Below, piece after piece: positions 24,902 through 34,058 of a DNA stretch of 64,000 bases (within the stretch, counting starts at the first letter, position 1; each line of letters starts with the position of its first letter). A program made the translations under genes and the position numbers. The stretch is from an uncultured Thiohalocapsa sp. (lineage in GTDB: Bacteria > Pseudomonadota > Gammaproteobacteria > Chromatiales > Chromatiaceae). Where the stretch lies: NCBI RefSeq assembly GCF_913063425.1, contig NZ_CAJXYK010000030.1, positions 1 to 64,000 of the forward strand. The letters are read 5' to 3'. The notes under the pieces were generated by a model. That model saw only the letters and a list, made by a program, of their open reading frames with translations, ran no database searches and was not told the origin of the DNA.

Positions 24902-25480
24902 ATGAACATCATTTACGCCTTGATCGTTTCATTTGGTGTTGCCACCACGCTTTGTTCATTCGCGCAAATGCAGCCGGCACCGCCGCCCGTCGGCGAGGTG
25001 CAGTCGATGGAACTGACCGCGACAGTTGAAGACATCGACGCCGACGAGCGTTTGCTGACCCTTAAGGGGCCGGAGAACCGGGTCGTCATCGTCCGCGTGA
25101 GTCCGGACGTGCCGAACCTCGACCAGATCGAGCCCGGCGACCAAGTCGACGTCCTGTACTATCGTGCCGCGCTGCAAGAGGCCGAGAAACTCGACCCAAG
25201 TGTCGAGCGAAGCGGGAGGGTCATCGAGCGGGGGTCGGCGACCGGTACTGTGGCGGGCATGCCGGCCGGTATCGCAGCGCGGACAGTGAGGGAAACGGTC
25301 GAGGTACTTGGCGTCGACGAGTTCAAGAAGGCCGTTGCGTTTCGCGACATGAACGGACGGTATCGGGAGGTCTCGGTGGATGCGCCGCACCTCGCGCACT
25401 GGTTGGACGATCCCGCCGAGGGTGACAAGGTGCGTTTAGCCTATACCGAAGCGGTAGCTGTGCAGGTCGAGCCGAAATAG
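24902..25480 (+). CDS. Secreted OB-fold-like protein of unknown function
   Basis: This 192-residue secreted protein has a signal peptide of about 23 residues. Its body contains two copies of a beta pattern: ELTATVEDIDADERLLTLKGP then IEPGDQVDVLYYRA, and VLGVDEFKKAVAFRDMNGRYREVSVDAP then PAEGDKVRLAYTEA. The pattern matches the fragment at 60434-60751. The ATG at 24902 is preferred over an upstream start at 24887 because it immediately precedes the hydrophobic region. It appears to be a single gene with its own promoter. No enzyme motif is seen. Confidence 0.65.
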   Translation: MNIIYALIVSFGVATTLCSFAQMQPAPPPVGEVQSMELTATVEDIDADERLLTLKGPENRVVIVRVSPDVPNLDQIEPGDQVDVLYYRAALQEAEKLDPSVERSGRVIERGSATGTVAGMPAGIAARTVRETVEVLGVDEFKKAVAFRDMNGRYREVSVDAPHLAHWLDDPAEGDKVRLAYTEAVAVQVEPK

Positions 25481-25573
25481 CAACCCCTTCCCGAGTCGAT
25501 TAAGTCATGGCGAGGGCTCTTACCGCCCTTACCATATGACGGTTAGACTGCGAAGTTCATCAATAACTGCCAC

Positions 25574-25593
25574 GGCCCCGCGCCAGCGGGGCG
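25574..25593. terminator. GC hairpin, possible terminator
   Basis: A perfect 7-bp stem, gccccgc-gcca-gcggggc (25575-25592), lies between two co-directional genes. No clear T-run follows, so termination is uncertain. Confidence 0.3.
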
Positions 25594-25732
25594 GTGTGCG
25601 TCGCGATAGATTGGCCGGAACTTTATCTTGCCCGGCCACAAAAAAGGCGCACAGACGCCGCGTAGAATCCGGCGACGTTGCCACATAGACCGCAAAGTCC
25701 CCCTTCGACCAAACGCCGCCGAGCGAGGCAAC

Positions 25733-27055
25733 ATGAAACTTAGATATTCGATATGCCGGCTCGCTCTTGTTGTCCTTGCCGGCAGCCTGATCGGATGCGG
25801 AAGTACCAAGCCGCCTTCCGATCAGATCTTCCTCATGCCGGCCCCCGATTTGTATACGGAAGGACAGGTCGATCCTTTTTCGGATAACGCATTGATCGGG
25901 AGCGATCGCCAAACCGAGGTGCTGTTCGCAACGGATCGGAAGCCATCCGATGACACGCAGCGATTTGCGTTCTACGGGGACGACCGGGACAACGTATTGC
26001 ACCTAGGTGAGGCGCGAATCCAGCTGGGCGCAGGTGCGCCGATCACCTGGGAAGAGGCGCGCCGGATCTCGCTGCTCAAGAGCCGAACGGACAAATACCC
26101 ACTGAAGATAAAGAGTATCGAGGAATACGGCGTCCTCGAACGCACTGTGCCTCCGATTCGAACCGATGTCGAACGCAGCACGATACCCGGGCGGCAGTTC
26201 GCCGAGGCGATCAATGAGCGCTTGCGGGAGTCAGGCAGCAAGGACGTCTACATCTATGTACATGGATACAAAGTGGAGTTCGAGAACCCCATTCTGGTCG
26301 CCGCAGAACTTTGGCACTTTCTTGGCTACGAGGGTGCATTTGTCGCCTATAGTTGGCCGTCGACGCGAAAGACCCTTGCCTATTGGTCCGACTTTGATGA
26401 TGCCATCAACTCCGCCCGACGTCTTCGGGCGCTGATCCTGCACATCGCCGAAACCACCGACGCCAAGCGTATCCACGTCGTCGGCTACAGTGCGGGGACC
26501 CGTCTGGTCGCCCGCATGCTCGCGGACCTTGGGCTTTATGGGTACTTGCTGGATGCGCAAGAGTTGCACCAGCGGACCAAGCTGGGACATGTGCTCTTGG
26601 TGGGCAGTGATATTGATCGCGCGATCTTGACGGGCTATTTGTTGGATGGGGCACTGCGCGTACCCGATAGCCTGACGATCTATCAATCATCGGAGGACTC
26701 CGCGCTCAGGCTGTCGCAGCGCGTTTTCGGGCGCAATCGCACGGGTGAAATCGTTAAAGGCGACCTGACTCGTCCTGGCGTGAAGGCGTTCCTGAGGGAG
26801 CATCCTGAGTTACGCATCATCGATGTCACGCGCGCAGAGGGCGGCACCGCCGGCAGTGGTCACGGCTATTTTCGCGAGAGCCCCTGGGTCAGCAGCGATA
26901 TTTTGACGACGCTCTTGTACAACCTTGCGCCGTCGGAGCGTGGCTTGGTCCTGGAGCCCGATAGCCCCATCTGGACATTCCCGGGTGACTATATCGACCG
27001 ATTACGCCGGGCACTCGGCAAGGAGAATCCGACTTTGGCAGTCTCGCAGCATTGA
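25733..27055 (+). CDS. DUF900-type alpha/beta hydrolase lipoprotein
   Basis: This 440-residue lipoprotein (lipobox SLIGC, residue 22) has a serine-hydrolase core: YIYVHGYKVEFEN, VAYSWPSTRKTLAYWSDFDDA, the nucleophile elbow GYSAGTR, LLVGSDIDRA for the acid, and a conserved C-terminal SGHGYFRESPWVSSDI likely supplying the histidine. The DUF900 family is found in many proteobacteria, membrane-anchored, with esterase-like folds and no known substrate. The ATG at 25733 directly precedes the signal peptide. Codon usage is slightly less GC-rich than its neighbours. The next gene follows in the same direction after 125 bases. Confidence 0.88.
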   Translation: MKLRYSICRLALVVLAGSLIGCGSTKPPSDQIFLMPAPDLYTEGQVDPFSDNALIGSDRQTEVLFATDRKPSDDTQRFAFYGDDRDNVLHLGEARIQLGAGAPITWEEARRISLLKSRTDKYPLKIKSIEEYGVLERTVPPIRTDVERSTIPGRQFAEAINERLRESGSKDVYIYVHGYKVEFENPILVAAELWHFLGYEGAFVAYSWPSTRKTLAYWSDFDDAINSARRLRALILHIAETTDAKRIHVVGYSAGTRLVARMLADLGLYGYLLDAQELHQRTKLGHVLLVGSDIDRAILTGYLLDGALRVPDSLTIYQSSEDSALRLSQRVFGRNRTGEIVKGDLTRPGVKAFLREHPELRIIDVTRAEGGTAGSGHGYFRESPWVSSDILTTLLYNLAPSERGLVLEPDSPIWTFPGDYIDRLRRALGKENPTLAVSQH

Positions 27056-27180
27056 GGTGACCGGCTACACGCCCAGTTGCTGCGCCGATTTGCGGAGTTC
27101 CTTCCGCACCGTCGCCCCGCCGCCATTGGTGGCGTATACTACCGAATCTTCCGCTGCCCTATCACGAGTCGCTCATTCAG

Positions 27181-27897
27181 GTGGACGTTAATTGGCTCTA
27201 CAGTTGGCCCCTGTGGCAAGCTGGCATTGCATTCCTGGTTCTCCTACTGCTCGCCGCCGAAATCGGGTTTACGCTGGGCGCGCGCGGACACAATCTCGCA
27301 TCAGGGGATGCCAAGAAGACGCTCCGGGGGGACGTGACCTTGGGCTCCATGCTCGCGCTGCTGGGACTGCTTCTCGCCTTTACCTACGCATTCAGTCTCG
27401 GTCGGGCCGATATGCGTAAGCAGGCGATTGTCCAGGAGGCTAACGCCATCGGCACCGCCTTTTTGCGTGCCGACTTCGTCGCTCAGCCTGAGCGAAGCGA
27501 GTTGCGCCATGCGCTCCTTGAGTACGCGCGAACGCGGCTGGTGCGTGACGAGCTTATCGGGGAGGCGCAGCAGGTAGCGGTGCAGCGCTCCCTGGAAGCG
27601 CAGTCGCGACTCTGGCCCGCGACGGAACAAGCGTTGCGCGAGGACGTTCCCGGGCCGTTACAGGCGTTGCTCGTGCAAGCGATCAACGAAGTGCTGGACG
27701 CCCATGCGGTACGCATCTCGGCGGTCAACGACCGGATTCCGGGGGCCGTGCTGGCACTGTTGCTTCTCGTTGCCGGCGCATCCTTGGCACTTGCGGCGCA
27801 CAACGTGGGACTGAACGGCTCGATCAGCCGCTGGCGGATGGCTACCTTCGCTGCCATTCTGGCCGCCCTGATGCTCGTCATTGTAGACTTCGATTGA
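27181..27897 (+). CDS. DUF4239 (bestrophin-like) membrane protein
   Basis: This 238-residue protein has two N-terminal helices (WQAGIAFLVLLLLAAEIGF and LGSMLALLGLLLAFTYAFSLG), a long amphipathic helical stretch with RKQAIVQEANAIGTAFLRADF, and two C-terminal helices. This is the DUF4239 layout, distantly related to bestrophin-type anion channels. The reading frame starts with GTG at 27181, placed just before the first helix. The function is unproven; an ion-channel or stress-related role is possible. Confidence 0.8.
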   Translation: MDVNWLYSWPLWQAGIAFLVLLLLAAEIGFTLGARGHNLASGDAKKTLRGDVTLGSMLALLGLLLAFTYAFSLGRADMRKQAIVQEANAIGTAFLRADFVAQPERSELRHALLEYARTRLVRDELIGEAQQVAVQRSLEAQSRLWPATEQALREDVPGPLQALLVQAINEVLDAHAVRISAVNDRIPGAVLALLLLVAGASLALAAHNVGLNGSISRWRMATFAAILAALMLVIVDFD

Positions 27898-28359
27898 GGA
27901 CAGCGCGGCCTGATCCGCATTAGTCTCCAGCCGCTTGCAGCCGTTATCCAAGATCTGGAAGGGCGGATCAAGGAGTGAGGTCTCGCAGCAAAAGCGGCTA
28001 AGCGTGCAGCGACTGCCCGCCGCCGATGGCCACCAAGAGCGGAGATAGGGCTTTTTGTTCAGCCCTGCGGCTGCTGCAACTCGAGGCGGCGATTTGAACG
28101 GAAGATTTCGGCCCCATGGTTGTCGGAGAGCCAGGCAGTGTCTGCCCAGAGTCAGCTCCGGGTCGGAACCGGCCAGTGCGGACACCGACGCCCGATGTCT
28201 GGTTTTGATCGGCAGCGGACAAGCGAGAGATCCAAACGGCGGCTGGTGTAATGAGTGTTGGGTCTACCCTGTGTGCCCGAGCCGACGGATCAGCCGAATT
28301 CAGTCCGGGATCGGGCCGGGACCCTGGGGCCGCAGAGCATCCGGGGCCGTTGCGCCGGC
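27898..28359. other. Convergent intergenic region before the V-ATPase operon end
   Basis: Nothing convincing is found in 462 bases between the DUF4239 gene and the end of the V-ATPase operon. Several short overlapping ORFs are present but show no protein-like features. Terminators for both units are expected here, but no hairpin with a T-run was identified. Confidence 0.4.
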
Positions 28360-30291
28360 TCAGCCGGCGGCGCCCTCGACGCCCGGTGCCAGAGCCGCCG
28401 CCCCCTGGGCCTGGCTGCGGGTGGCCTGGTCCGCCAGTTGCGCGATCTCGCTGAGCAGCCGGTCGTAATCCGGGCTCTCGGGCGCGGCGTAGTTGAAGTT
28501 CTTGAACAGGCCCGTGAGCTTGGTGAAGAAGTCCCGGGCGGCGGCCTTGCTCGGGAAGTCGTAGTCGCGGTGCACCAGCCCGTAGACGCGCTCGAAGGTG
28601 AGCTGCTGGCGCTCGATGGGTGCGGCGGCGTCCACCTTGTCGAAGGCGTCCTGCTGCAGGAAGACCATGTCCACGAAGAGCGCCTTCTGGTAGGTCAGGT
28701 AATCGGCGACGGTCACGCCTTCCTCGCCGGTGACCTGCATCATCTGCTGCACGGCGTCGCCGCGGCGCAGCAGGTCCTGGATCTGCTTGACCCGCGGCAC
28801 CCAGCTCGGGTCGATGTGCCGGGCGTACCAGTCGGCGAGCTGGTCCAGATAGCGGGACCAGGAGATGAGCGGGTCGATGGCGGGGTAGAAGCGCTTGTAG
28901 GCGCGGTCGTAGGAGAGCCCGAGGAAGGTCTTGACCGTGGCCAGTGTGGACTGGGTCACCGGCTCCTCGAAATTGCCGCCGGCGGGGGAGACGGTGCCGA
29001 TGAGGGTCAGGCTGCCCTCGGTGTCGTCGGCAGTGCGGAAGACACCGGCGCGCTCGTAGACACCGCGGATGGAGGAGTCCAGGTAGGCCGGAAAGGCCTC
29101 CTCGCCCGGGATCTCCTCCAGCCGCCCGGAGGTCTCGCGCATGGCCTGGGCCCAGCGCGAGGTGGAGTCTGCAAGCAGCAGCACGTGATAGCCCATCTGG
29201 CGATAGTACTCGCCGAGGGTGATGCCGGTGTAGATGGACGCCTCGCGCGCCGCCACCGGCATGCTGGAGGTGTTGCAGATGATGATGGTGCGGTCCATGA
29301 GCGAGCCGCCGGTCATGGGGTCGGACAGACCGGGGAACTCGGTGATGGTCTCCACCACCTCGCCGGCACGCTCGCCGCAGGCGACGACGATGACGATGTC
29401 GACGGCAGAATGTTTGGCGATGAGGTGCTGGAGCACCGTCTTGCCGGCACCGAAGGGGCCGGGGATGCAGCCGGTGCCGCCGCGGGCGATGGGAAAGAAG
29501 GTATCCACCAGCCGGATGGTGGTGATCATGGGCTCGTGTGGGTAGAGCCGCTCGATGGCGCGCTCGCGCAGCATGCGCTCGGTGAGCGGCCGGCGTACCG
29601 GCCAGCGCCGGGTCAGGTCCAGCGAGCGCTCGCGGCCGTGCTCGTCGCGGATGCGCACCACCGGGGTGTCCACGGTGACGCTGCCGGCGCGAATCCAGGT
29701 CACCTCCACCTCGCCGCGCTGCTCGAAGGGCACCATGATCTTGTGCGCGAAGCTGCCCTCCTGGACGGTGCCGAGCACGCCGCCCGCCCGCAGCCGGGCG
29801 CCCGTCTGCACCGCGGGCGTGAAGGACCACTTCCGGCTCAGGTCCAGCGCCGGCATCTCCACGCCGCGGGGCAGGAAGGTGCCGTGGCGCACCGCCAGGC
29901 TCTCCAGCGGGTTCTGCAGGCCGTCGTAGACCTGCCCCAGCAGGCCCGGGCCCAGGGTTACCGAGAGCAGGTCGCTGCTCTGCACCACCGGGTCGCCGAT
30001 GGACACGCCGGCGGTGTCCTCGAACACCTGGACATCGGCGAAGCGCCCGCGCACGCGCAGCACCTCGGCCTTGAGGCGCTCCTCGACGCCGCTCTCGGAC
30101 TCCCGCCGGGGCAGGATGTAGACCACCTCGTTCTTCACCAGGGGCAACGGGGCGCCGTCGGCGCTGCCGCCCTCGATGGTGACCAGGGATTCCTGCACCG
30201 CGACCACGCGGGTCGGGACGGCGGCCGGCGCTGGCTGCGGGGCGGCGCCGTTGGTCTCGGCGGCACTCGCGGCCGGGGTTGTCTCTGCCAC
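28360..30291 (-). CDS. atpA: V-type ATP synthase subunit A (catalytic)
   Basis: This 643-residue catalytic subunit of the V/A-type rotary ATPase head couples ATP turnover to ion movement at the inner membrane. The P-loop GPFGAGKT is at residues 278-285. The A-specific inserted region (the family's non-homologous region) and the motifs GERAGEVVETITEFPGL and LLADSTSRWAQAMRE follow. An extra N-terminal stretch of about 28 residues, rich in Ala and Pro, precedes the first beta barrel. It is the last gene of the operon as read on the minus strand. The C-terminus has an Ala/Gln-rich tail. Confidence 0.97.
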   Translation of the reverse strand: MAETTPAASAAETNGAAPQPAPAAVPTRVVAVQESLVTIEGGSADGAPLPLVKNEVVYILPRRESESGVEERLKAEVLRVRGRFADVQVFEDTAGVSIGDPVVQSSDLLSVTLGPGLLGQVYDGLQNPLESLAVRHGTFLPRGVEMPALDLSRKWSFTPAVQTGARLRAGGVLGTVQEGSFAHKIMVPFEQRGEVEVTWIRAGSVTVDTPVVRIRDEHGRERSLDLTRRWPVRRPLTERMLRERAIERLYPHEPMITTIRLVDTFFPIARGGTGCIPGPFGAGKTVLQHLIAKHSAVDIVIVVACGERAGEVVETITEFPGLSDPMTGGSLMDRTIIICNTSSMPVAAREASIYTGITLGEYYRQMGYHVLLLADSTSRWAQAMRETSGRLEEIPGEEAFPAYLDSSIRGVYERAGVFRTADDTEGSLTLIGTVSPAGGNFEEPVTQSTLATVKTFLGLSYDRAYKRFYPAIDPLISWSRYLDQLADWYARHIDPSWVPRVKQIQDLLRRGDAVQQMMQVTGEEGVTVADYLTYQKALFVDMVFLQQDAFDKVDAAAPIERQQLTFERVYGLVHRDYDFPSKAAARDFFTKLTGLFKNFNYAAPESPDYDRLLSEIAQLADQATRSQAQGAAALAPGVEGAAG

Positions 30292-30332
30292 GATCAGATT
30301 CCTCTTGGTGGTAGCTTGTCAGCGCGAGAGGC

Positions 30333-31019
30333 TCACGCGGCCGGCGGCAGCTCGACGCCCGCCAACGCCGTCTCCAGCAGCTCGTCGAAGCGCGCCAGCG
30401 CCGCGTCGGCGTCGTAGCGGGTCCAGCGGGCCACCAGGTCCCAGCGGGTGACATAGACGACGACGGCCTCGAAGTCGAACTCGTGTCCGGCGCCGATGCG
30501 CTCCAGGTGCGCCCAGACGGCGCCGAGCAGCAGCCGCTCCAGGCCCAGGGCGTCGCCGTCGTCCAGGAGCTGCTTGGCCTCAGGCAGCCAGGGGTAGACC
30601 CGCTCCAGGCGAAAGTGCGGCTCGGTCCAGTGACGGGCGATGTGCGGCACCCAGCGCCCGAAGCCCCAGCGGCGACGACCGGACGGCGCGGGCTCCCCGG
30701 CGCGGCGGCGGCGCAACGCGGCGACGACGGTGCGCAGCTCAAGGCGCCAGATGACGAGCTCGCGGGCGAAGGCGTTGCTGATCCGGTCGATCTCGGCCTG
30801 CGCCTCTCGCACCACGTCCTCGTCGTCCACGTCGAAACGCTGGTGGCGCCAGTCGATGACGCTCGCGAGCCGGGCCAGGTCCTCGGCATCCTCGGGCTCG
30901 AGCCAGTTGAGGCGCATGCGCAGGCGCAGGCGCGACAGGGGCGTCTGCCTGGCGCCGAACAGCGGGCCGTGCGCCGGCAGGGACGTGAGCAGCGTCAGGT
31001 AGCGGTCTTGCGGGGCCAT
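30333..31019 (-). CDS. DUF2764 protein of the V-type ATPase operon
   Basis: This 228-residue protein matches DUF2764, found almost only inside bacterial V-ATPase operons that lack a recognisable subunit C, between E and A. Visible features are YLTLLTSLPAHGPLF at the start, RLRMRLNWLEPEDAEDL, an internal WRHQRFDVDDEDV and a helical C-terminus. It may act as the stalk or collar subunit equivalent to C, and the helical make-up fits this, but it is inference. It lies between E and A with short gaps, in the same order as chlamydial and spirochaete operons. Confidence 0.85.
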   Translation of the reverse strand: MAPQDRYLTLLTSLPAHGPLFGARQTPLSRLRLRMRLNWLEPEDAEDLARLASVIDWRHQRFDVDDEDVVREAQAEIDRISNAFARELVIWRLELRTVVAALRRRRAGEPAPSGRRRWGFGRWVPHIARHWTEPHFRLERVYPWLPEAKQLLDDGDALGLERLLLGAVWAHLERIGAGHEFDFEAVVVYVTRWDLVARWTRYDADAALARFDELLETALAGVELPPAA

Positions 31020-31038
31020 GGGCTCGCTCGGTACCTGC

Positions 31039-31743
31039 TCACTTGACGGTGCCTTCCAGGATGGCGCGGAAGCGCGGCTGCAGATGCGCCAGAATCAGTT
31101 CCGCCACCTTCTCGTCCGTCAGGTCGATCTCCAAGTGCTTGTCCTGGAGGCGGATGCGGATGCCGCTCGCGTCGTCCTCGGCCACCGTGAAGCGCACCCC
31201 GTCGCCCAGCACTTCGGACGCCACCGCCAGCACGAAATGCGACAGCGAGCCTTCCCGCAGCTCCAGCGGGTTGCGGCGCAGCGCCTCGATGCTCACCAGC
31301 TCGTGCGGCAGTACGACTTCCATGGCTTCGCCCGGCTCGACGCCGGCCTCGTCGCGACCGCGGCGGGCGACTTCCAGGATCAGCTGCTGAAGGAATTCCT
31401 CGCGCTTCAGCTCCGTGGTGATGAGCCGATGGACCTTCTCGTTGACCTCGCGTGTCAGCACGGCCTTCAGCTCCAGCACCGTGTCGCGCATGGCGAGCCG
31501 CAGGGCATCCTCGCCGGCGGTCTTGAGCGCCGCTGCCTCCTGCCGCGCCGCGGCGAGCGCCCGCTCGGCCTCAGCCTCTGCGTCGCGCTTGATGCGCGCG
31601 GCGTCCAGCTCGGCCTCGTGCTGGATACGCGCTGCTTCCTCGCGACCGCGGGTGACGCCCTCGTCGCGCAGGCGGGAGATCAGGGCCTCCACCCCGGCGG
31701 CGGTGGGCGTGTCGGCTGCCTTGTTGCGGACTGGCTGATTCAT
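31039..31743 (-). CDS. atpE: V-type ATP synthase subunit E (peripheral stalk)
   Basis: This 234-residue stalk subunit has an N-terminal half that is a long charged coiled coil (about 20-100: EEAARIQHEAELDAARIKRDAEAEAERAL). The C-terminal half is the globular head-binding domain (IRIRLQDKHLEIDLTDEKVAELILAHLQPRFRAIL). Subunit E normally pairs with G/H, which is not seen in the window. It precedes DUF2764 on the minus strand by about 20 bases and follows K. Confidence 0.92.
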   Translation of the reverse strand: MNQPVRNKAADTPTAAGVEALISRLRDEGVTRGREEAARIQHEAELDAARIKRDAEAEAERALAAARQEAAALKTAGEDALRLAMRDTVLELKAVLTREVNEKVHRLITTELKREEFLQQLILEVARRGRDEAGVEPGEAMEVVLPHELVSIEALRRNPLELREGSLSHFVLAVASEVLGDGVRFTVAEDDASGIRIRLQDKHLEIDLTDEKVAELILAHLQPRFRAILEGTVK

Positions 31744-31769
31744 GGTGCTGCCCCTCTGGTCGGGATGCT

Positions 31770-32216
31770 TCAGGCCGGAATGCTGCCGGCCAGCACCAGC
31801 GCGAAGACGAAGACGAAGACCGAGAAGCCCTCGACGATGGCCGCCGGAGCCAAGGACAGGCCGAAGATCTCGGGCTTCACCTTCATGGCCTGGATGGCGG
31901 AGGCGCAGGCACGCCCCTGAAGGATGCTGGCGTAGAGGAGCGCGATGCCCGCCAGCAGGCCGATGCCGAAGAGCCCCGGCGCGGAGCCCGCGGTGACCTC
32001 GCGTTGCAGCGTGAACATGATGACGATGCCGTAGATGACGCCGGTGGACGGCATCACCGAGACGCCCAGATAACGCCCCTGGCCGGACTCGGTGTCCACC
32101 ATGGCGCCGATGGCCGCCTGGCCGGCGATGGCGCAGCCGACGATGCTGCCGATGGCGCTCAGCGCCAGGGCGCCGAACAGCCCCGACCAGCCGAGGGCGA
32201 TGACGAACTCGTTCAT
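31770..32216 (-). CDS. atpK: V-type ATP synthase subunit K (rotor ring proteolipid)
   Basis: This 148-residue four-helix proteolipid forms the ion-carrying rotor ring. Two hairpins are visible. The second carries the ion-binding glutamate in AAIVEGFSVF, and its partner helix has ILQGRACASAIQ, whose Gln aligns with Q110 of the Enterococcus sodium pump. In the first hairpin PSTGVIYG aligns with PGTQGLYG, so the sodium ligand Thr is kept but Gln65 is replaced by Gly. The ATG at 32216 overlaps the stop of subunit I, which fixes the start. Ion specificity (proton or sodium) is therefore undecided. Confidence 0.93.
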   Translation of the reverse strand: MNEFVIALGWSGLFGALALSAIGSIVGCAIAGQAAIGAMVDTESGQGRYLGVSVMPSTGVIYGIVIMFTLQREVTAGSAPGLFGIGLLAGIALLYASILQGRACASAIQAMKVKPEIFGLSLAPAAIVEGFSVFVFVFALVLAGSIPA

Positions 32217-34057
32217 TCCGCAGTCTCCGTTTTCTTGAAGGGCCGGAAGGGATAGCCCTCGCCGGACAGTGCCCAGTTGTAGAACTCGATGTAATTGAGC
32301 CGCAGCCCGTGCACGACGCCGCTCACCAGTCCCAGTGCCATGTTCAGCCCATGGCCGATGAGCAGCAGCAGGATCTGCAGCAGCAGCCCGAGCCCCGGCA
32401 CCTGCTCGCCCACCTGCCGGGCCAGGTCGTTGAAGGTGAGCGCCAGCGAGGCCGACGCGAGCCCCAGCGCGAACAGCCGCAGATACGACAGCGTATCGCC
32501 GAAAATCTTGGTGACCTGGGTGAGGGCCATGAGCCCGTCCAGGCCGCGCATCAGCACCGAGCCGAGCCCGGTGACGGGCCGCGCGCTGCTGGCGAAGAAC
32601 ACCAACGCCAGGCCGAGGCCGATGCCGGCGTAACCGGCCGTCTGAGCGAGCAGGGCAGGGCCGGCGCCCGTGCTGCGGACAGCGTCCGTTGCACCGTCCA
32701 GCGCACTGATGGCGAGCCAGAGCGTGAAGCCCCCCAGCGCCACCAGTGTCCAACCCAGGGGCGCCAGCGCCTGGAGCCGTGGCCAGAGATTGCCCATCCG
32801 CACCAGGTTACCGAGCACCACGTGGAAGACACCGACGGCAACGGACAGCCGCATCATGGTGTCGAAGTCGTTGAGGTCGAGCACACGCAGTTGTGCCGGC
32901 AGGCTGCCCACCGGTGGCGAGAAGCCGAAATAGCTGCCCACGGCGACGCCCCAGGCGAAGGAGGCGCCGGCGATGGCGCTGGCGAGCACCCGGAAGCGGC
33001 GGCCCGCCGGCGACGAGCCGAGCTTCCCCCAAAACAAGAGCAGCCCGAGCCCAAGCAGCGCCGCATAGCCGGCGTCCGAGAGGATCATCGCGAAGAAGAT
33101 CGCGAAGGAGAAGAACAGCACCCGGCTCGGGTCAAAGCTGTCGTACGCGGGCATTTGGTAGAACTGCACCAGGTCTTCGCCGGCGCCCAGGCGCTCGGGG
33201 TTGCTGAGCAGGGTCGGCGGGGCATCGTCGGGGGCCGGGTCTTCGATGAGCAGCGCCAGGCCCTGCTCCTGGGCCAGCGCCTCCACCGCCGGCAGCCGCG
33301 AGACGCCCACCCAGCCCTGCACCGCGAACAGGCCATCCACGTCCAGGGCCTGGCTCTGGGCATGGCGCAGCACGGCCTGGTCCTCGGCGCGGGCGAAGTG
33401 CTTGGTGAGCAGGTGTATCCAGCGGGTCAGGGCGCGCCGCTCGGCCTGGGCGTCTTCCAGCGCCAGCTCGGCGGCCTCCAACTGCCGCTCCACCTCGGCG
33501 AGCGACACCGCACCGGTGTGGTCGCGCGGTACGGGCAGGGCGTCGCGCGGGGGCTCTTCGGCGGCGATGACCACCAGATACGCCTGGCGGTTGTCGCGGC
33601 GGACGATCTGCCAGGGCAGCTCCAGGTCATCGAGTGCGGTGAGCTGGCGCAGCGGCAGGCGGTAGAACCAGAGCTTCTGGCCGTCCAGGTCCTCCGGCGG
33701 CGGCAGCTTGAAGTCGCCCCACTCGGCGAGGTCCCGGGCGCGCTGGGCCAGGGCATCGCGCCGGTCGAGGGCGGCGCGCAGGCGGTCCTTGGCGGCGAGC
33801 ACCTGCTGCACGGTGGCGGCGATGTCGAAGCCGTCCTCGCCCCTGACCTGACGGCGCTTCTCGGGCTCGTCCAGCAGCCAGCGCAGGGCCTTGCGCGCGT
33901 CCTCGGCGTGTGCGGGCGGGCGCTTTTCGGGCTCCTCTGCGGGTGGCGCCAACGGCACCAGATGCGCGCAGCCGAGGGCCTGGAGGCGGTCCAGCAGCGC
34001 GTGCTTATCCGCGGCGCTGCCCACCAGCGAGATGCGCTTCAGGCGCTCGATGGTCAT
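32213..34057 (-). CDS. atpI: V-type ATP synthase subunit I (membrane stator)
   Basis: This 614-residue subunit has a cytoplasmic N-terminal half (about 1-310) with long coiled coils (LEAAELALEDAQAERRALTRWI). The membrane half has about eight helices, with the conserved arginine region LSYLRLFALGLASASLALTFNDLA in the penultimate helices and the ending NYIEFYNWALSGEGYPFRPFK. It forms the ion half-channels against the K ring. The start ATG at 34057 follows the D stop by one base. Its stop overlaps the K start by ATGA. Confidence 0.95.
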   Translation of the reverse strand: MTIERLKRISLVGSAADKHALLDRLQALGCAHLVPLAPPAEEPEKRPPAHAEDARKALRWLLDEPEKRRQVRGEDGFDIAATVQQVLAAKDRLRAALDRRDALAQRARDLAEWGDFKLPPPEDLDGQKLWFYRLPLRQLTALDDLELPWQIVRRDNRQAYLVVIAAEEPPRDALPVPRDHTGAVSLAEVERQLEAAELALEDAQAERRALTRWIHLLTKHFARAEDQAVLRHAQSQALDVDGLFAVQGWVGVSRLPAVEALAQEQGLALLIEDPAPDDAPPTLLSNPERLGAGEDLVQFYQMPAYDSFDPSRVLFFSFAIFFAMILSDAGYAALLGLGLLLFWGKLGSSPAGRRFRVLASAIAGASFAWGVAVGSYFGFSPPVGSLPAQLRVLDLNDFDTMMRLSVAVGVFHVVLGNLVRMGNLWPRLQALAPLGWTLVALGGFTLWLAISALDGATDAVRSTGAGPALLAQTAGYAGIGLGLALVFFASSARPVTGLGSVLMRGLDGLMALTQVTKIFGDTLSYLRLFALGLASASLALTFNDLARQVGEQVPGLGLLLQILLLLIGHGLNMALGLVSGVVHGLRLNYIEFYNWALSGEGYPFRPFKKTETAE

Positions 34058-34058
34058 G

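Noticed and set aside
27998-30889. Minus-strand open frame of 963 codons through the V-ATPase A gene
   Set aside because: It overlaps the real A subunit and DUF2764 genes in another frame; Arg/Pro-rich, no motif.
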